A stretch of DNA of 64,000 bases from Luidia sarsii (Eukaryota > Echinodermata > Asteroidea > Paxillosida > Luidiidae), in NCBI GenBank assembly GCA_949987565.1, contig OX465111.1, forward strand, positions 5,861,921 to 5,925,920, read 5' to 3'. Shown here piece by piece: positions 45,001 through 55,690 of this stretch (positions are counted from its first letter, which is position 1; every line of letters begins with the position of its first letter). Position numbers and translations under genes: made by a program. The notes under the pieces were generated by a model. That model did not search any database. It worked only from the letters and a program-made list of their open reading frames with translations, and had not been told where the DNA came from.

Positions 45001-45910
45001 TTCGCGAAAATGCAGCAATCAACGTTCTGTTCCGAAATAATCGATTAGATCTTGCCGTGAGACGAAAATATTTCTTTTACACTTTTCTCCCAAAATGCAG
45101 CATTTTAGGCAGAAATATTTCAGTGCGAGGTTTCTACCATAACCATCTTCAAACTGTATTAGTTTCATGTAAACTACGTGAACATTATTTTCTGTCTTTC
45201 GATCGAGAAAGAGTTACCGGCTCTTTTCAGAGCCACACACTCCCTTCTCGACTGAAACGCCGAGACTTTGCTCTCTAAATGCAAAAGAGTCAATAAGTTG
45301 ACTCTCTCAAAAGGAGTGCAAATCGCTCAAAAAAAGCCAAAAGCCCTCATAAAGAGTGGTAAAAAAAACGCTGTAAAAGATGTGAAAACCGCTCGGAGTG
45401 AAATTCCACTCTTGTAAGGAGCCATACGGAGGACAACTCGAAAAAGAGGGGTGTTTCACTCCATCCTGAGCGGTTTCCACACCTCTTACGATGGTTTTCA
45501 CTCTTTTTGAGTGGATTTTGCTTTTCTTGGTGAAGTTTCACTCTTTGTGCGAGTGGAGTATTCACTCTTTTGCATTTTGAGAGTGCGATGCGCAATTTCG
45601 GCCGTTCGCTTCGGTGTGGTAATTATTTTTTTTACTTAATCGATTGCTTTGATTCGTCTGTCGCCCAGAGAGCGGAGGACTCCGCGAGGCCCAGCGAGTC
45701 GAGACCGTACAGGACGAGTCCCAGTTGGTCCTGCTGGACGTGGCACGAGCCAGGCAGCCGAGCCAGAGAGTTCGCTTCGGTAAGCTCCTCCTGACGCTGC
45801 CCCATGTCAAGGCCATCGACTCCAAGTGCATCGAGGAGATCTTCTTCAGGCGCACCATCGGGAGCGTGCCGATTGAGCGACTTCTCTGCGACATGTTCAA
45901 GTCTAGCTGA
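33047..45910 (+). CDS. NR2E-subfamily nuclear receptor (NR2E6/PNR-like)
   Basis: The product is a DNA-binding transcription factor of the nuclear hormone receptor family, acting in the nucleus. Secure exons: 37117-37440, 42680-43063, 43775-44011, 44639-44809, 45669-45910 (TGA). A short first exon 33047-33065 is proposed; with it the protein has 458 residues. Phases agree at every junction. The DNA-binding domain has two C4 zinc fingers (CRVCGD...[14 protein letters not shown]...CQACRFQKC); the P-box is CDGCR and the D-box has five residues (KESGA). A VQHERAPR motif follows, as in TLX/PNR relatives. The ligand-binding domain shows [50 protein letters not shown] and AF-2 IERLLCDMF. The hinge is Pro/Ala-rich. 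P-box and D-box point to the NR2E6 group rather than TLX or vertebrate NR2E3; that assignment is from memory of the family and needs a tree. Confidence 0.9.
33225..33860. repeat. Cluster of four or five Penelope-like tails
   Basis: End motifs at about 33230-33290, 33500-33550, 33695-33755 and 33790-33845, in both orientations, in the proposed first intron of the receptor. Confidence 0.7.
33861..34380. other. Intron or intergenic DNA, nothing recognised
   Basis: No coding, RNA or repeat signal that I can support. Confidence 0.5.
34385..34945 (-). mobile_element. Penelope-like 3' fragment plus a second tail
   Basis: Same GA-rich region and endonuclease end as 31490-31900, followed by an independent reverse-oriented tail at 34850-34945. 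Confidence 0.75.
35130..35660 (-). mobile_element. Penelope-like 3' fragment, diverged
   Basis: Starts gagggcctagcgtttcgatc and retains the GIY-YIG-coding stretch (complement of ggtctcgccctcgccaacat, about 35560-35580) with deletions. Confidence 0.7.
35661..36418. other. Probable receptor intron, nothing recognised
   Basis: Contains a poly-T/poly-G run at about 35947-35968. No feature was identified. Confidence 0.5.
36419..36594. mobile_element. MITE-like element, second copy of the 7071-7258 family
   Basis: Ends ggcctcttgtcaaaaagatc and its complement, interior inverted relative to 7071-7258. TTA is present on both flanks. Confidence 0.8.
36868..36975. repeat. SINE fragment of the 19005 family
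   Basis: Shares ttgaggttttgcccttggtc, the gataaacgctgaatgctcg block and the agctcgggcgggattcga B-box part. It is flanked on both sides by Penelope-like end motifs. Confidence 0.65.
37117..37440 (+). CDS. Nuclear receptor exon: DNA-binding domain
   Basis: Begins with two bases of a codon, then [12 protein letters not shown], a Ser/Pro run, and the complete zinc-finger domain from CRVCGD to QVRMNRN. Acceptor cttcacag, donor gtgagt, phase 1 end. All eight zinc-binding cysteines are present. Confidence 0.93.
37485..37660 (+). repeat. MITE-like repeat, partial copy
   Basis: Shares cagtatgcagcattgggaag and the tgttgaaatcttacggtttt block with 39088-39262 and 40168-40541. Confidence 0.65.
37661..39080. 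other. Receptor intron, nothing recognised
   Basis: Part of the 5.2-kb intron after the DNA-binding-domain exon. Poly-C runs are near 38400. No feature was identified. Confidence 0.5.
39088..39262 (+). mobile_element. MITE-like element, short form
   Basis: Bounded by aatacaacattgggaagatc and accaatgttgtat (inverted ends). It is an internally deleted version of 40168-40541. Confidence 0.7.
39300..39425. repeat. Dispersed repeat (ttcttttcagaacc family)
   Basis: Contains ggttcttttcagaaccaaac, then catggtgtcaccgcaaacct, as at 55210-55290. Confidence 0.55.
40168..40541 (+). mobile_element. MITE-like element, full-length form, about 370 bp
   Basis: Ends aaatacaacattgggaag and taccaatgttgtatgag are inverted. 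The interior includes the segment found tandemly duplicated at 1530-1860. No ORF. Confidence 0.75.
40542..42679. other. Receptor intron, nothing recognised
   Basis: Includes a gtctgtctgtctgtctc run near 40870 and poly-G runs near 40945, 41720 and 41990. No feature was identified. Confidence 0.5.
42680..43063 (+). CDS. Nuclear receptor exon: hinge and start of ligand-binding domain
   Basis: Completes an Ala codon, then VQHERAPR, a Pro/Ala/Arg-rich linker ([22 protein letters not shown]) and [17 protein letters not shown]. Very GC-rich. Acceptor ccatatag, donor gtgagg, phase 1 end. Bases just past the donor stay open to 43143 but run into a poly-C stretch, so the donor is preferred. Confidence 0.88.
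43775..44011 (+). CDS. Nuclear receptor exon: ligand-binding domain helices 3-5
   Basis: Encodes [20 protein letters not shown], then [20 protein letters not shown] and [10 protein letters not shown], the signature region of the NR2 ligand-binding domain. Acceptor gaacacag, donor gtgagc. Confidence 0.94.
44639..44809 (+). CDS. Nuclear receptor exon: ligand-binding domain middle
   Basis: Encodes [40 protein letters not shown] and [12 protein letters not shown]. Acceptor cttcctcag, donor gtgcgt. A Penelope-like end motif (44560-44595) lies just upstream. Confidence 0.92.
45271..45583. mobile_element. MITE-like element, 313 bp, in the last receptor intron
   Basis: Terminal inverted repeats of 25 bp (ctctctaaatgcaaaagagt... 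and the complement at 45559-45583, two mismatches). The interior is itself rich in cactctttt/aaaagagtg palindromes. It ends about 85 bp before the terminal exon. Confidence 0.8.
45669..45910 (+). CDS. Nuclear receptor terminal exon with AF-2 and stop
   Basis: Encodes [60 protein letters not shown] and MFKSS-stop. The end closely resembles that of NR2E3. Acceptor gtcgcccag. Confidence 0.93.
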
Positions 45911-48900
45911 GGCAATAGCTGAGACCCGCGCACTCGATCAGCTGCCCCGAGGCGGCCTTACGTCATTCCTTGCGCATGCGGTTACCGTCGGCTTTTCACC
46001 TGGATCCGAGGGCGCCCTTTAGATACAACGGTATGGGAATGTGCGATAGGTTCAAGTGCAGCTGAGCCGCAAAGGGCTGGCGTTGCACACCCGTACCAAT
46101 GGCCGCCTTGAGTTTGCCATACGTCATACCGGAATTCTGTGGCGACTGTTCCATCTCAGACGAGGGCGCCCTTCTGAGATAACGCCATGTGCATAACGGG
46201 AGTGTGCGTCGGGTTTAATTAGTATTCCGAGTCCTTCAAGAGTTCACAGATTGTTTAATCTAACTTAAATGTGAGAGCCATAAAAAGGTCGAAATCGAAG
46301 GGCGAAATCGAAGGGCGATTCAGACGTTCACGGTATGTAACCAAAGTACTGTATCACTGTAGTTTGCAACATTATTATTTCATTGTAATAATATGTTTGT
46401 CTCCTCTAGTCCACCTTACTCCTCCCCGCGTGCAGACTGGCGTGTACATTCCTGAGATACTTTTGTGGAAAGCGTTGCGCGCCGATTTCAATTCTTGTGG
46501 GTTATTCGTGGGATTCGTCGCTGAATGCTTCTCCATACAGTCAAGGCCCCCCCTATAGGCTACGTACGATTTGCAGCACAAACTGCGTGGGTTGGAGCGA
46601 TGCCAGCGTTTGGCCACTGCATATGGCACGTCGCCAATTCAACATGGCAGACGTGGTCGGTGAAAAAATCTAGCTCCATCATAACTATAGCTTGTTTGAG
46701 GACACTTACGGACCTTTGGTGTGCCCCTATGTAATGTAGGCTATGTGTCTACAGCATACACATCCTACGTCGATAGATAGTTCAGATTTGAGACCAAGTT
46801 ATAAGGCCTACTTTAGGCTGTGGTGGAATCTGCCTAATATTATGCGGCCCGGGACTTGGAGTTTGGTGAAGAATTTTACTGTAGCAGAAGGGATGGATCT
46901 GAACACCTTCGTACGAGCCACAACTCGCCAGTGGGAAGTCCGTGTAAGTTGGAACATGTTGTAGTTTTTTCTAAATTCTCGTAATTTATAATTGATGGAC
47001 TTGACAGTAATTCCTTCAGCAGCCATAAGGAATAGGCCTACACGAACTATAATTACACCGGTAGGGGTCCGCGTGACTATAGACACGGTTGTATACCTAA
47101 TCATTGAATTGAGTTTTTTTATAGTTGTAATTTTTGTATAATTTTCTCATCATTATAATTGTTATACACTATCGGTACCGTAATTAAGTATTTCTTTCAC
47201 GCAGTGGCTGTGTTTACGGCAGTCGTCCATGTGGTTCCCTGACCTACTTAACATTTGTCAGGATGTTACGCTCTTGGAACCAGACTATCAACAAATAGTC
47301 TGGTTCAACCAGCCTGCAATGCTGACGAATACTTTCATGTGAGGGAACCGCACGGACGACTGCCGTAACAATAGCCACTGCGTTAATCGTATGAGGGAGA
47401 GAAAATGAGAGCGTCTTCCCCTAAGTGCCAAGGGTATGAGCGAAGTCGGACTTTAACTGAAATAAATGGGGTCTTTCTTCGGTAGACGGGTGTGTCTTTT
47501 GAATACCACCAGCTATCGAAGAAGATTCAAATATCGTCACTCTATATGAACCAAGAGTGTACAATTATATACGCAATTAGGCCTTTTTTTATTTTGACTG
47601 TGGCGCGGTGTTCGTTATAAGAACGAAGAGTTTTCGAAGATTCAGGAATTGGTTAAAACTTCCCAACTTAAGGCTTGATCGCTGTATAAAATAGTCGAGA
47701 ATGAGCAATTTTTATGTGGTGGGTGGGATTTGCTTTTTATCTATTTATTGTCAACACTTTTATCATAATTTTTTTTTTTCAAATGTCAAATTTTGTATAA
47801 AAAAATAACTGAGAGGTTGTTGATATGGATATTTTGTTGCCACATGTTCTGAAAACTGAGCCGAGAGACGAAAGAGTTGTTCGATATCTTGGCTCGGGGT
47901 GTCACTTAACAGGCTTATAAATGAGCAGGTCGCACCGATTTATGATATACTTCAACGGTTCGCGGCGTAACTCGGTCATGTTCTGTCTTTTTTTTTTTTG
48001 AGCCCGAATTTTGAGAAATAATTCTAAATCCAGTAAATATAAAGACTGTTGTTTTTTGTAAGATAAATAAATCAGCTTATTTTGTTTTGCAATACAAGTC
48101 CCTGCCAGTAGTTTCCTAAATCATGTTCCTTTTAAGACCATGGGTGTTACCCACAAATACCATAACGTACCGGTACTCTCTCAAGTAATTGTGGGGACCG
48201 TTTGTTTCTGGTACTATATAGGCTTCTGCTCTTCTGATGGAGATAGCTATGGGCGGCCATTAGCGCAAAAAAGACAACCGTCGAATTGAAGCTTACTCGT
48301 CAATCTACAACGCCAGAAAATAGACGTTGATGCTTGTCTTCCCCCCCCCCCCCTAATGGCCGCCCATAGATAGCCGCCACTTACTTTGATCTTTTGGCTA
48401 CGGCTGAAAAGAGTAGTGGACGTTTATGAGCACTACCACTTTCTGGCGACTTTCCTGAAACTAAGGCCTAATATCATAGAACTGCTGAGCCCTCACCCCA
48501 TGTTGCCCAGTGAACCCTCCCAATAACGAAGTATCTTCCAGCGTCACTCTAACAAAATCATTAGACTTCAAATACTATTCATCCTCATCCGTCCAAAATC
48601 CTCCTCAGTTTATGATACTGCTCGTCGTGTACCATTCAACCTCGATCCTCCAAGGTCAAGTGGGCCTTCCATTCATGCTCCAAAATCCACGAGGATTTGG
48701 GAGGCGTTGTTGAAGCCCTGTCATTCTTCCTTGATCTAAGCCATGATCGCCAACCATACTTACCATGACGTGGGACTTCGGTTGGCTATACACAGTGCCC
48801 GCAAGGCTTTCCATACTTTTAAGCAGAGTTTGGCGTCAGAGCGGTGACATGAAAGTGGCCAATGGAATAAGATGCTCGTTATTCCTCTGATGGTAACCAT

Positions 48901-48940
48901 ACAGACTGGGTAGCGATATGTTCTTAAAATTTATCAAATA
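45911..48940. other. Downstream / intergenic region of the receptor
   Basis: Possible poly(A) signals AATAAA at 47461 and near 48066 could end a long 3' UTR. The MITE at 47200-47382 is the only repeat recognised. Facing genes (receptor + and whirlin -) converge here. Confidence 0.4.
47200..47382. mobile_element. MITE-like element with about 43-bp imperfect inverted ends
   Basis: Left cgcagtggctgtgtttacgg and right arm ccgtaacaatagccactgcg. The central part holds a gaccagactat/atagtctggt hairpin. Confidence 0.75.
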
Positions 48941-48949
48941 TAAAGATAC

Positions 48950-49545
48950 ACTGCAAATTGCTGGAACCCTCCTCAATCCTCCAATGTGAGTTTGTGCAAG
49001 ATCCTCACTGTCTCAATCCTCCAATATGAGTTTGTGCATGTACATGTATCCCACTGCCTCAATCCTCCACAGCTAAGTACATGTAAATGGATCCTTTGTT
49101 TATATTACAGTTGACCATGTGAACGCAAAGTACATACTAGCAAGACAGTATTATGCATGGAGCTATAAGTAGGTAGCTCCATGGTACGTGCCTTTGTCAA
49201 AGTTCCACAGCTTTTCATATCCTCAAAAAATTCTCCAGAGCGTCCTCAATCCTCCGATGTAAATTTTACAACCTTCCTCAATCCTCCACAACTCCTCCAG
49301 TGTAAATTGTACAACCTTCCTCAATCCTCCACAATCCTCAAGTGTAAATTTTACAACCTTCCTCAATCCTCCACAACTCCTCCAGTGTAAATTTTACAAC
49401 CTTCCTCAATCCTCCAGAGTAAATTTTACAACCTTCCTCAATCCTCCACAATCCTCCAACTGAAAATTGTCATACCTGCCTCAATCCTCCACAATCCTCC
49501 ATTACCCCCGGATGATTGTGGAGGATTGAGGAAGGTTGGGGTTAT
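48950..49545. repeat. Degenerate tandem repeat (ctcaatcctccacaatcctc)n
   Basis: Units of roughly 40-50 bp combine cttcctcaatcctccacaac with tccagtgtaaattttacaa. An inverted unit (gattgtggaggattgaggaa) closes the array at about 49513-49540. Confidence 0.8.
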
Positions 49546-49559
49546 TAATTAATCTCAGA

Positions 49560-49685
49560 AGTTAGAGGGCACGATGTTTCGATCCCATAGCAGACCTTTC
49601 TCAAAGGTCCTGCTAGGACTTGCTTTGAAAAAGGTCCTGCTGAGGATCGAAACGTCGGGCCCTCTAACTTTTTGAGATTTAAAAT
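49560..49685. repeat. Inverted pair of Penelope-like ends
   Basis: agttagagggcacgatgttt at the left and cgaaacgtcgggccctctaa at the right, with two core motifs inside. Confidence 0.7.
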
Positions 49686-49689
49686 ATCT

Positions 49690-51260
49690 TCAAGTAGTTT
49701 GTCCATACATTGAATCTCGGGTAAGCATTGTACATGTGTGTGTACTGTACCCGCTGCCATTGCATAAGCAAGGACTGATGATAGTTGAAAGACAGAAGTA
49801 CATATCGGACCTTTATCGGTAAACCCAAATTCAATCTCCTTTGGGGGAAAACGGCAAAGAAAACTTTGACTGGACCGAGACAAGGACATTAAATCTTCAG
49901 CCCTCTCAAACGTCGTTTTATTGTTTCAGCAAACTGAAGTCCACAACTTATATATAACAATTTATTTTTTTTCTACACACGCCACGGCACAAATCGTGCC
50001 TCGATCATAAACTTCATTTGTTTTCTTTAAATTACATGTATATACACAAAAACCTTAACAAAAGAAAACAAGAGTGTTTTTTTCTTTAATTAAACCTATT
50101 CAGCCATTTTCTGCGACACAGAAAGTTCACCGTACATACGATGAAAAGAAAGGCACATTATATTACTCCAATAAACTTTCAAAGAAACCATTAAATCCAT
50201 GGATGGAATACAAAAAACAAGTAGTATTGCCGAAAACACCAGAAATCTGGCAGCCTCTAAAACAAGATTTAAAGACACGTAATTAGATACAGGACGGAAC
50301 AGAATACCCATTCGCTGCAGGAAATTAAGTACAAGGATACGAAAGCTCACGATACAGTAATTGAAAATCGGTAAAACACGAACATGAAAAATCTCTCACG
50401 TAATCATTATTGACCGAATTAAAGAGATCCCAAACTGTCGTTAATTTTTAATTCAAATTTAGCCACTGAGAAAAAATATGGACACCAAGGCAGCAGCACT
50501 AGGCCTATACCGTCCATTCCAATTTGTTTAATCAAGGTGATTAGAAAAACTTCGTAATAATTATCCCCATCTAAAATGAAATGCAATGATTAATTATGCA
50601 TGTCAAAGTTGTTTTGAATAAAGTGAGGGATTTACTTAAATGCTTGCATTACGAAGCCAGTACAAGTGTATCTAGTTAAGTACTGTGTACAATCAATATT
50701 CCCTCAATGTAGTTTAATCAACCACTAATGCGGAGTGTATTTTCTACCTCAAGAGGGATTGGAAAACAAATTATAATCTAAAAAGCAAGCATGCTTTGGC
50801 TGGGACCCTAATATTTCTTCACCATATATATGATTGAAGGTAACACTGTATAATTGCGTACTGGTGAATATGTTGTACCCTAAAGCAACAGTCGCCATCG
50901 TCACCAATTGGCTCCTTTCCTATTTCACAGTACAAGTACCCAAAGGAGTTCTGGTTTGTGGGTAACGCCATTTGAATAGAGTGGGTCGTTTGCGGTGACG
51001 TCAAGCATACAATCCCTGTTGGGGGTCCGAGAAGAGCCCGGGGTCACTCAACGTTTCGGGCACTGTGTGCTCCGCCCGTCACCTGGTGACCATGTGACCA
51101 AACTCGTTTAGAATGGGGTGTGGTTGGTCCAGAAACCATGCGTAGAGGACTCGCAACGTTTCAGATAGTGTGAGCAGAGCATTCGCAGAAGATGGACATT
51201 TCTAATTTGTGTACGTACAAAGAGATGTTTCACCCCCATGATGTCACTATTCCTATTATG
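49690..51260. other. Intergenic DNA, nothing certain
   Basis: AT-rich. A decayed copy of the hammerhead-like repeat (actcaacgtttcgggcactg) lies at about 51040-51080. Confidence 0.5.
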
Positions 51261-51263
51261 TAC

Positions 51264-52575
51264 ATGCATCATTCTCTTAGATCCACACTCTTCCAACAAT
51301 CGAATCATGCTTAGACATGTTACCAGTCCCTTAGATCCACACTCTTCCAACAATCGAATCATGCTTAGACATGTTACCAGTCCCTTAGATCCACACTCTT
51401 CCAACAATCGAATCATGCTTAGACAATAGACATGTTACCAGTCCCTTAGATCCACACTCTTCCAACAATCGAATCATGCTTAGACATGTTACCAGTCCCT
51501 TAGATCCACACTCTTCCAACAATTGAATCATGCTTAGACATGTTACCAGTCCCTTAGATCCACACTCTTCCAACAATCGAATCCTGCTTAGACATGTTAC
51601 CAGTCCCTTAGATCCACACTCTTCCAACAATTGAATCATGCTTAGACATGTTACCAGTCCCTCAGATCCACTCTCTTCCAACAATCGAATCATGCTTAGA
51701 CATGTTTCCAGTCCCTTAGATCCACACTCTTCCAACAATCGAATCATGCTTAGACATGTTACCAGTCCCTTAGATCCACACTCTTCCAACAATCGAATCA
51801 TGCTTAGACATGTTACCAGTCCCTTAGATCCACACTCTTCCAACAATCGAATCGTGCTTAGACATGTTACCAGTCCCTTAGATCCACACTCTTCCAACAA
51901 TCGAATCATGCTTAGACATGTTACCAGTCCCTCAGATCCACTCTCTTCCAACAATCGAATCATGCTAAGACATGTTTCCAGTCCCTTAGATCCACACTCT
52001 TCCAACAATCGAATCATGCTTAGACATGTTACCAGTCCCTTAGATCCACACTCTTCCAACAATCGAATCATGCTTAGACATGTTACCAGTCCCTTAGATC
52101 CACACTCTTCCAACAATCGAATCGTGCTTAGACATGTTACCAGTCCCTTAGATCCACACTCTTCCAACAATCGAATCGTGCTTAGACGTGTTACCAGTCC
52201 CTTAGATCCACACTCTTCCAACAATCGAATCATGCTTAGACGTGTTACCAGTCCCTTAGATCCACACTCTTCCAACAATCGAATCATGCTTAGACATGTT
52301 ACCAGTCCCTTAGATCCACACTCTTCCAACAATCGAATCATGCTTAGACATGTTACCAGTCCCTTAGATCCACACTCTTCCAACAATCGAATCATGCTTA
52401 GACATGTTACCAGTCCCTTAGATCCACACTCTTCCAACAATCGAATCATGCTTAGACATGTTACCAGTCCCTTAGATCCACACTCTTCCAACAATTGAAT
52501 CATGCTTAGACATGTTACCAGTCCCTTAGATCCACACTCTTCCAACAATCGAATCGTGCTTAGACATGTTTCCAG
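51264..52575. repeat. 54-bp minisatellite, about 23-24 copies
   Basis: Unit gacatgttaccagtccctta plus gatccacactcttccaacaa plus tcgaatcatgctta. Copies are nearly identical, with recurrent variants (cat/cgt, tta/tca). One 9-bp insertion occurs near 51422. Because 54 is divisible by three, long frames stay open on both strands (18-residue repeats such as LLEECGSKGLVTCLSMIR). Confidence 0.95.
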
Positions 52576-52634
52576 TCCCCCTGCGAATTTTTTTTTGAAG
52601 GAATACAAAAAATACAACCGAAAAATCTCCCCAA

Positions 52635-52710
52635 AAATTAGAGGGTCTGACGTTTCCATCCTCGCAGGGCCTCTGCCTTCGAGATTGGTCCTGCCAGGAT
52701 CGAAACACTG
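52635..52710. repeat. Penelope-like inverted ends
   Basis: ttagagggtctgacgtttcc, gcagggcctctgccttcgag and cctgccaggatcgaaacact. Confidence 0.6.
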
Positions 52711-52719
52711 TTGACATTT

Positions 52720-54000
52720 TCTGAGTGATGTGTAGCATTTTCTGAACTCTTTGGTAGGCCCCCTATTATGAGCACACCATAGTACAAGACAAACCCCAGT
52801 GAGACTAGACAAATACATCGCTCGTTGAAGGCACACAAAAACCGCTTGGGTCACTGAACTATACAAGTCCCTGATGGAATAGATAAGAGAACTACTGTAC
52901 ATTTCCCCCCTTAAGACGTATGTACATATTTTCATGCAATTAGGAAATGAAATACTATGAACACATAAACGTTTTGATTATTTCATGTCAGTACACACTG
53001 AAAAAAGGGTGTTTTACAATTGTAAATTGTAAAAAACAAAAACCATTAAACCATTAAACTAACTAGCAATTTCGTGCTACATGTACTTGAGAATACCTCA
53101 AAATTCAGCCTCGTCTCGGGAAAAACATCTTCTACAAAAGTTTTGGCAAGTTCACAAGTTTCTGTAGCTCTCTTTACATATATAAGTTAAAACCTTGTAA
53201 CTGGTGTGCATGCTATACTGGTCATATTTCAAGGACAGGTTTATAGTAGTAGACCGAAACTGTAAGGATTCCGTGTGGAACTGACCACGAGTACCCGTGA
53301 AAACCCTGTGTCTTTCTGTCGTGGATGAATTGGGACCATAGCTCACAACTAACCAATTGGAGCCAAGTTAGAAATTCAAGAAATGCCTTGGTGGAAAACA
53401 CGGTCCTCACTTTAATCAAGGAATATCCTGATGCATCACAATCAGTTCTATTTCGTCTAGAATTTGTAAGCAACAGGAATGTCCGAAAAGCAAAATTAAT
53501 TGTTTAATTATTAAAATCTCTTCAAATTGGCACCTACGTGATCTATGGTGTCGATACTTTTCAGATTCACTTTTACCATTTCTTAAAAAGCATTTATTCA
53601 GCCAAAGCCAACTGCAAAAAGTGGTAAAAAATAACCTCGGTCCATATACACTCCAGAGTACAAAAATATATCAATGCGTTGAGGGCTTAGAACTGTAAAA
53701 TGAAATTAACTTGCATGCCACACGAGAAATATTCTCTGTACAACGAATGTGTGAAGCAATCTTCTGACAGAAATAAGGCAAACAAAGTATTATGTACAAA
53801 CCATTAACACGGTCAGACAAGGAAACATTCTAATCCAAAGTGGAATGTTCAGTATGCTTGAGGGTCAGAGATGACGCAATGAAATTGCAATCTTCAGACT
53901 TATCTTCGATTTGTCAAAAATGAAATCAACAGTGATAAAGCATTAATACAAAGCAAAAAGATACTCACATCAAGTATCACACATAGTGCCTATTTAAAAC
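52720..54000. other. Intergenic DNA or whirlin 3' UTR, nothing recognised
   Basis: AT-rich. An AATAAA on the minus strand (53593-53598) could belong to a very long whirlin 3' UTR; this is speculative. Confidence 0.4.
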
Positions 54001-54205
54001 ATCAGAGACAATTGGGCTATAGATGGAGCTTCTATCTGACCTGCTAGATCAATGAGCTATCCCAGCCGCTTAGATGGCGGCCTTCCAAAATAGCCAACTA
54101 CCTTTGCCGGGTGAGGGCGCTAGTCAGAAGCATCTAAGCCATTAACTGCCATAAATCTCAAGGTATCACATTGTCATCAGATGTAAGTGTCAATTAGGAC
54201 AGTAT
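54000..54205 (-). repeat. tRNA-derived SINE, copy 1
   Basis: Minus strand GGGATAGCTCATTGATCTAG (A-box-like), with a tail containing cattaactgccataaatctc and tcacattgtcatcagatgta shared with 60795-60960 and 61980-62200. Confidence 0.6.
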
Positions 54206-54364
54206 AGATCACCCAAAACGTCGCAGCTTCAGATTCAGTTTAAGCAATCAAAGAAAGGGAAAACTCTAATTTTTTGAAATTTCGTAAAACATCCCCCTTT
54301 TTTTTGTAAACCGCTTTAATACTGACTGAAGTGGGCGAACCATTTGAGAAAGGTACCCCACCAA

Positions 54365-54580
54365 CACCCCGGCAACCATTCACACTGGACCCATTTGGAA
54401 ACTCCCGGGGACCCTATTTCCCTGTGAAAATCGTAAAACCCCGGGGGTTTTCTCCTTCTACCCTACCGCCGAGCAGGGGGAAATGCTTATCCCCGGGGAT
54501 TTCTTCGGTAGGGTCAATACCCAGACCAAAATCCCCGGGGAATTGTCGAGAAATCCCCGGGGATTTCCTCTAGTGTGAAA
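54365..54580. repeat. Fold-back element with ccccggggattt repeats
   Basis: Starts ccattcacactgg and ends ctagtgtgaaacg (inverted), with several cccgggg palindromes inside. Confidence 0.5.
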
Positions 54581-54944
54581 CGAAACAGATACAAAACTCC
54601 TGAAGGCACACGCTGTGGTTAATGTACATCTACGAATGTTATTGCTGGAGGACTGGAACACTATTGATGCAAACAATGCTGAGTAAAATAGGCACAGTTT
54701 GAATATTTCGAGTTAGAAAATGCAATCACTTCAGTAGAAAAGGATGAAAAAAAAAGACAAGCCTATCAAGAAATATCACTGTCTTGCCTGGCACTTAATC
54801 ATCTTACTCAAAGATTCAACCACAGAAACCTTTATACAAGTATGAAGTTGTTCTTAAAACGTCTGTACATGTATGTCATTTTTTTGTTTTTTAAGATTCA
54901 ACGTGTTGAAAAGCAAAATGCCTTATTTGTTCAAAATAGTCACG

Positions 54945-55000
54945 CTTCCCTTGAGAGAGGTCCTGCTGGAATCGAAACGTTAGGTCCTCTCTCACTGTCG
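54945..55000 (+). repeat. Short Penelope-like end
   Basis: cttgagagaggtcctgctgg followed by aatcgaaacgttaggtcctc. Confidence 0.6.
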
Positions 55001-55079
55001 ACAGATTTCACGATAATTTATTTCCACATGAAAACCAACAAGGTCTGTGGATCGTTCTTATGAGATTTGAAGGTTTGCA

Positions 55080-55290
55080 TGATGAGAATGTCAGGATAAA
55101 TAGGTTTGCGGAGACACCATGTAAATTCTCTTTTGTGAGTAAGGGTGGTTCTGAAAAGAACCGGAGGAACTGGACGTTTCGAACAGTGTACTCTGCTCGT
55201 CTTCAGGAGAATGCTCGAGTTCCTCCGGTTCTTTTCAGAACCACACTTACTCACAAAAGAGAATTTACATGGTGTCTCCGCAAACCTATT
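55080..55290. repeat. Fold-back element with hammerhead-like core at its centre
   Basis: Arms of about 78 bp (about 55093-55170 and 55217-55294) are near-perfect inverted copies. The centre, on the minus strand, reads CTGAAGA, a 7-bp hairpin (CGAGCAG / CTGTTCG) and AAACGTC. Confidence 0.8.
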
Positions 55291-55487
55291 TATCCTAGAT
55301 CGTTCTTATCAAGAAACTACGAATCCCTTGGCCATTTCCTCAACCTCAATTAGGGCTTGGAGTCAAGCTGATGCTCCACACGCAGTTGTTTTTTTTTGTT
55401 CTCTGCTTTGATATCTTTCCAGGTTATCTCCTGTCTTCAAAGCTTGAATTTCACACTTTTACAAAAAATGGTGCCCTACGTGTATCT

Positions 55488-55690
55488 CAGTTATCAGTAC
55501 TGTATCTGTCTCAAGGTGTAGAACGGAGAGGTATCGGAACGGCTTCTTTCCTCGTTCTACCTTCATCTGGAATTCCCTTCCTGGTTCTTGCTTTACCCCT
55601 GCCTACGATCTCGCCCTTTTTAAAATGAATGTTAAATCCTATCTCCAGCCTTCCTGTGTCCCTCTCTATCTCCTTTTTTCTTTAGCCCTA
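55488..55690 (+). pseudogene. LINE reverse-transcriptase C-terminal fragment
   Basis: One frame reads NGFFPRSTFIWNSLPGSC, then PAYDLALFKMNVKSYLQPSC, the WNSLP-type end of LINE ORFs. Similar fragments are at about 56995-57090 and 62360-62600. Confidence 0.7.

Noticed and set aside
51638..52498. 286-residue plus-strand open frame
   Set aside because: Same minisatellite; openness follows from the period being a multiple of three.
51385..52935. 516-residue minus-strand open frame with 18-residue repeats
   Set aside because: It is the 54-bp minisatellite read through. Its N-terminal part crosses a Penelope-like end, there is no recognisable domain, and the other strand is equally open.
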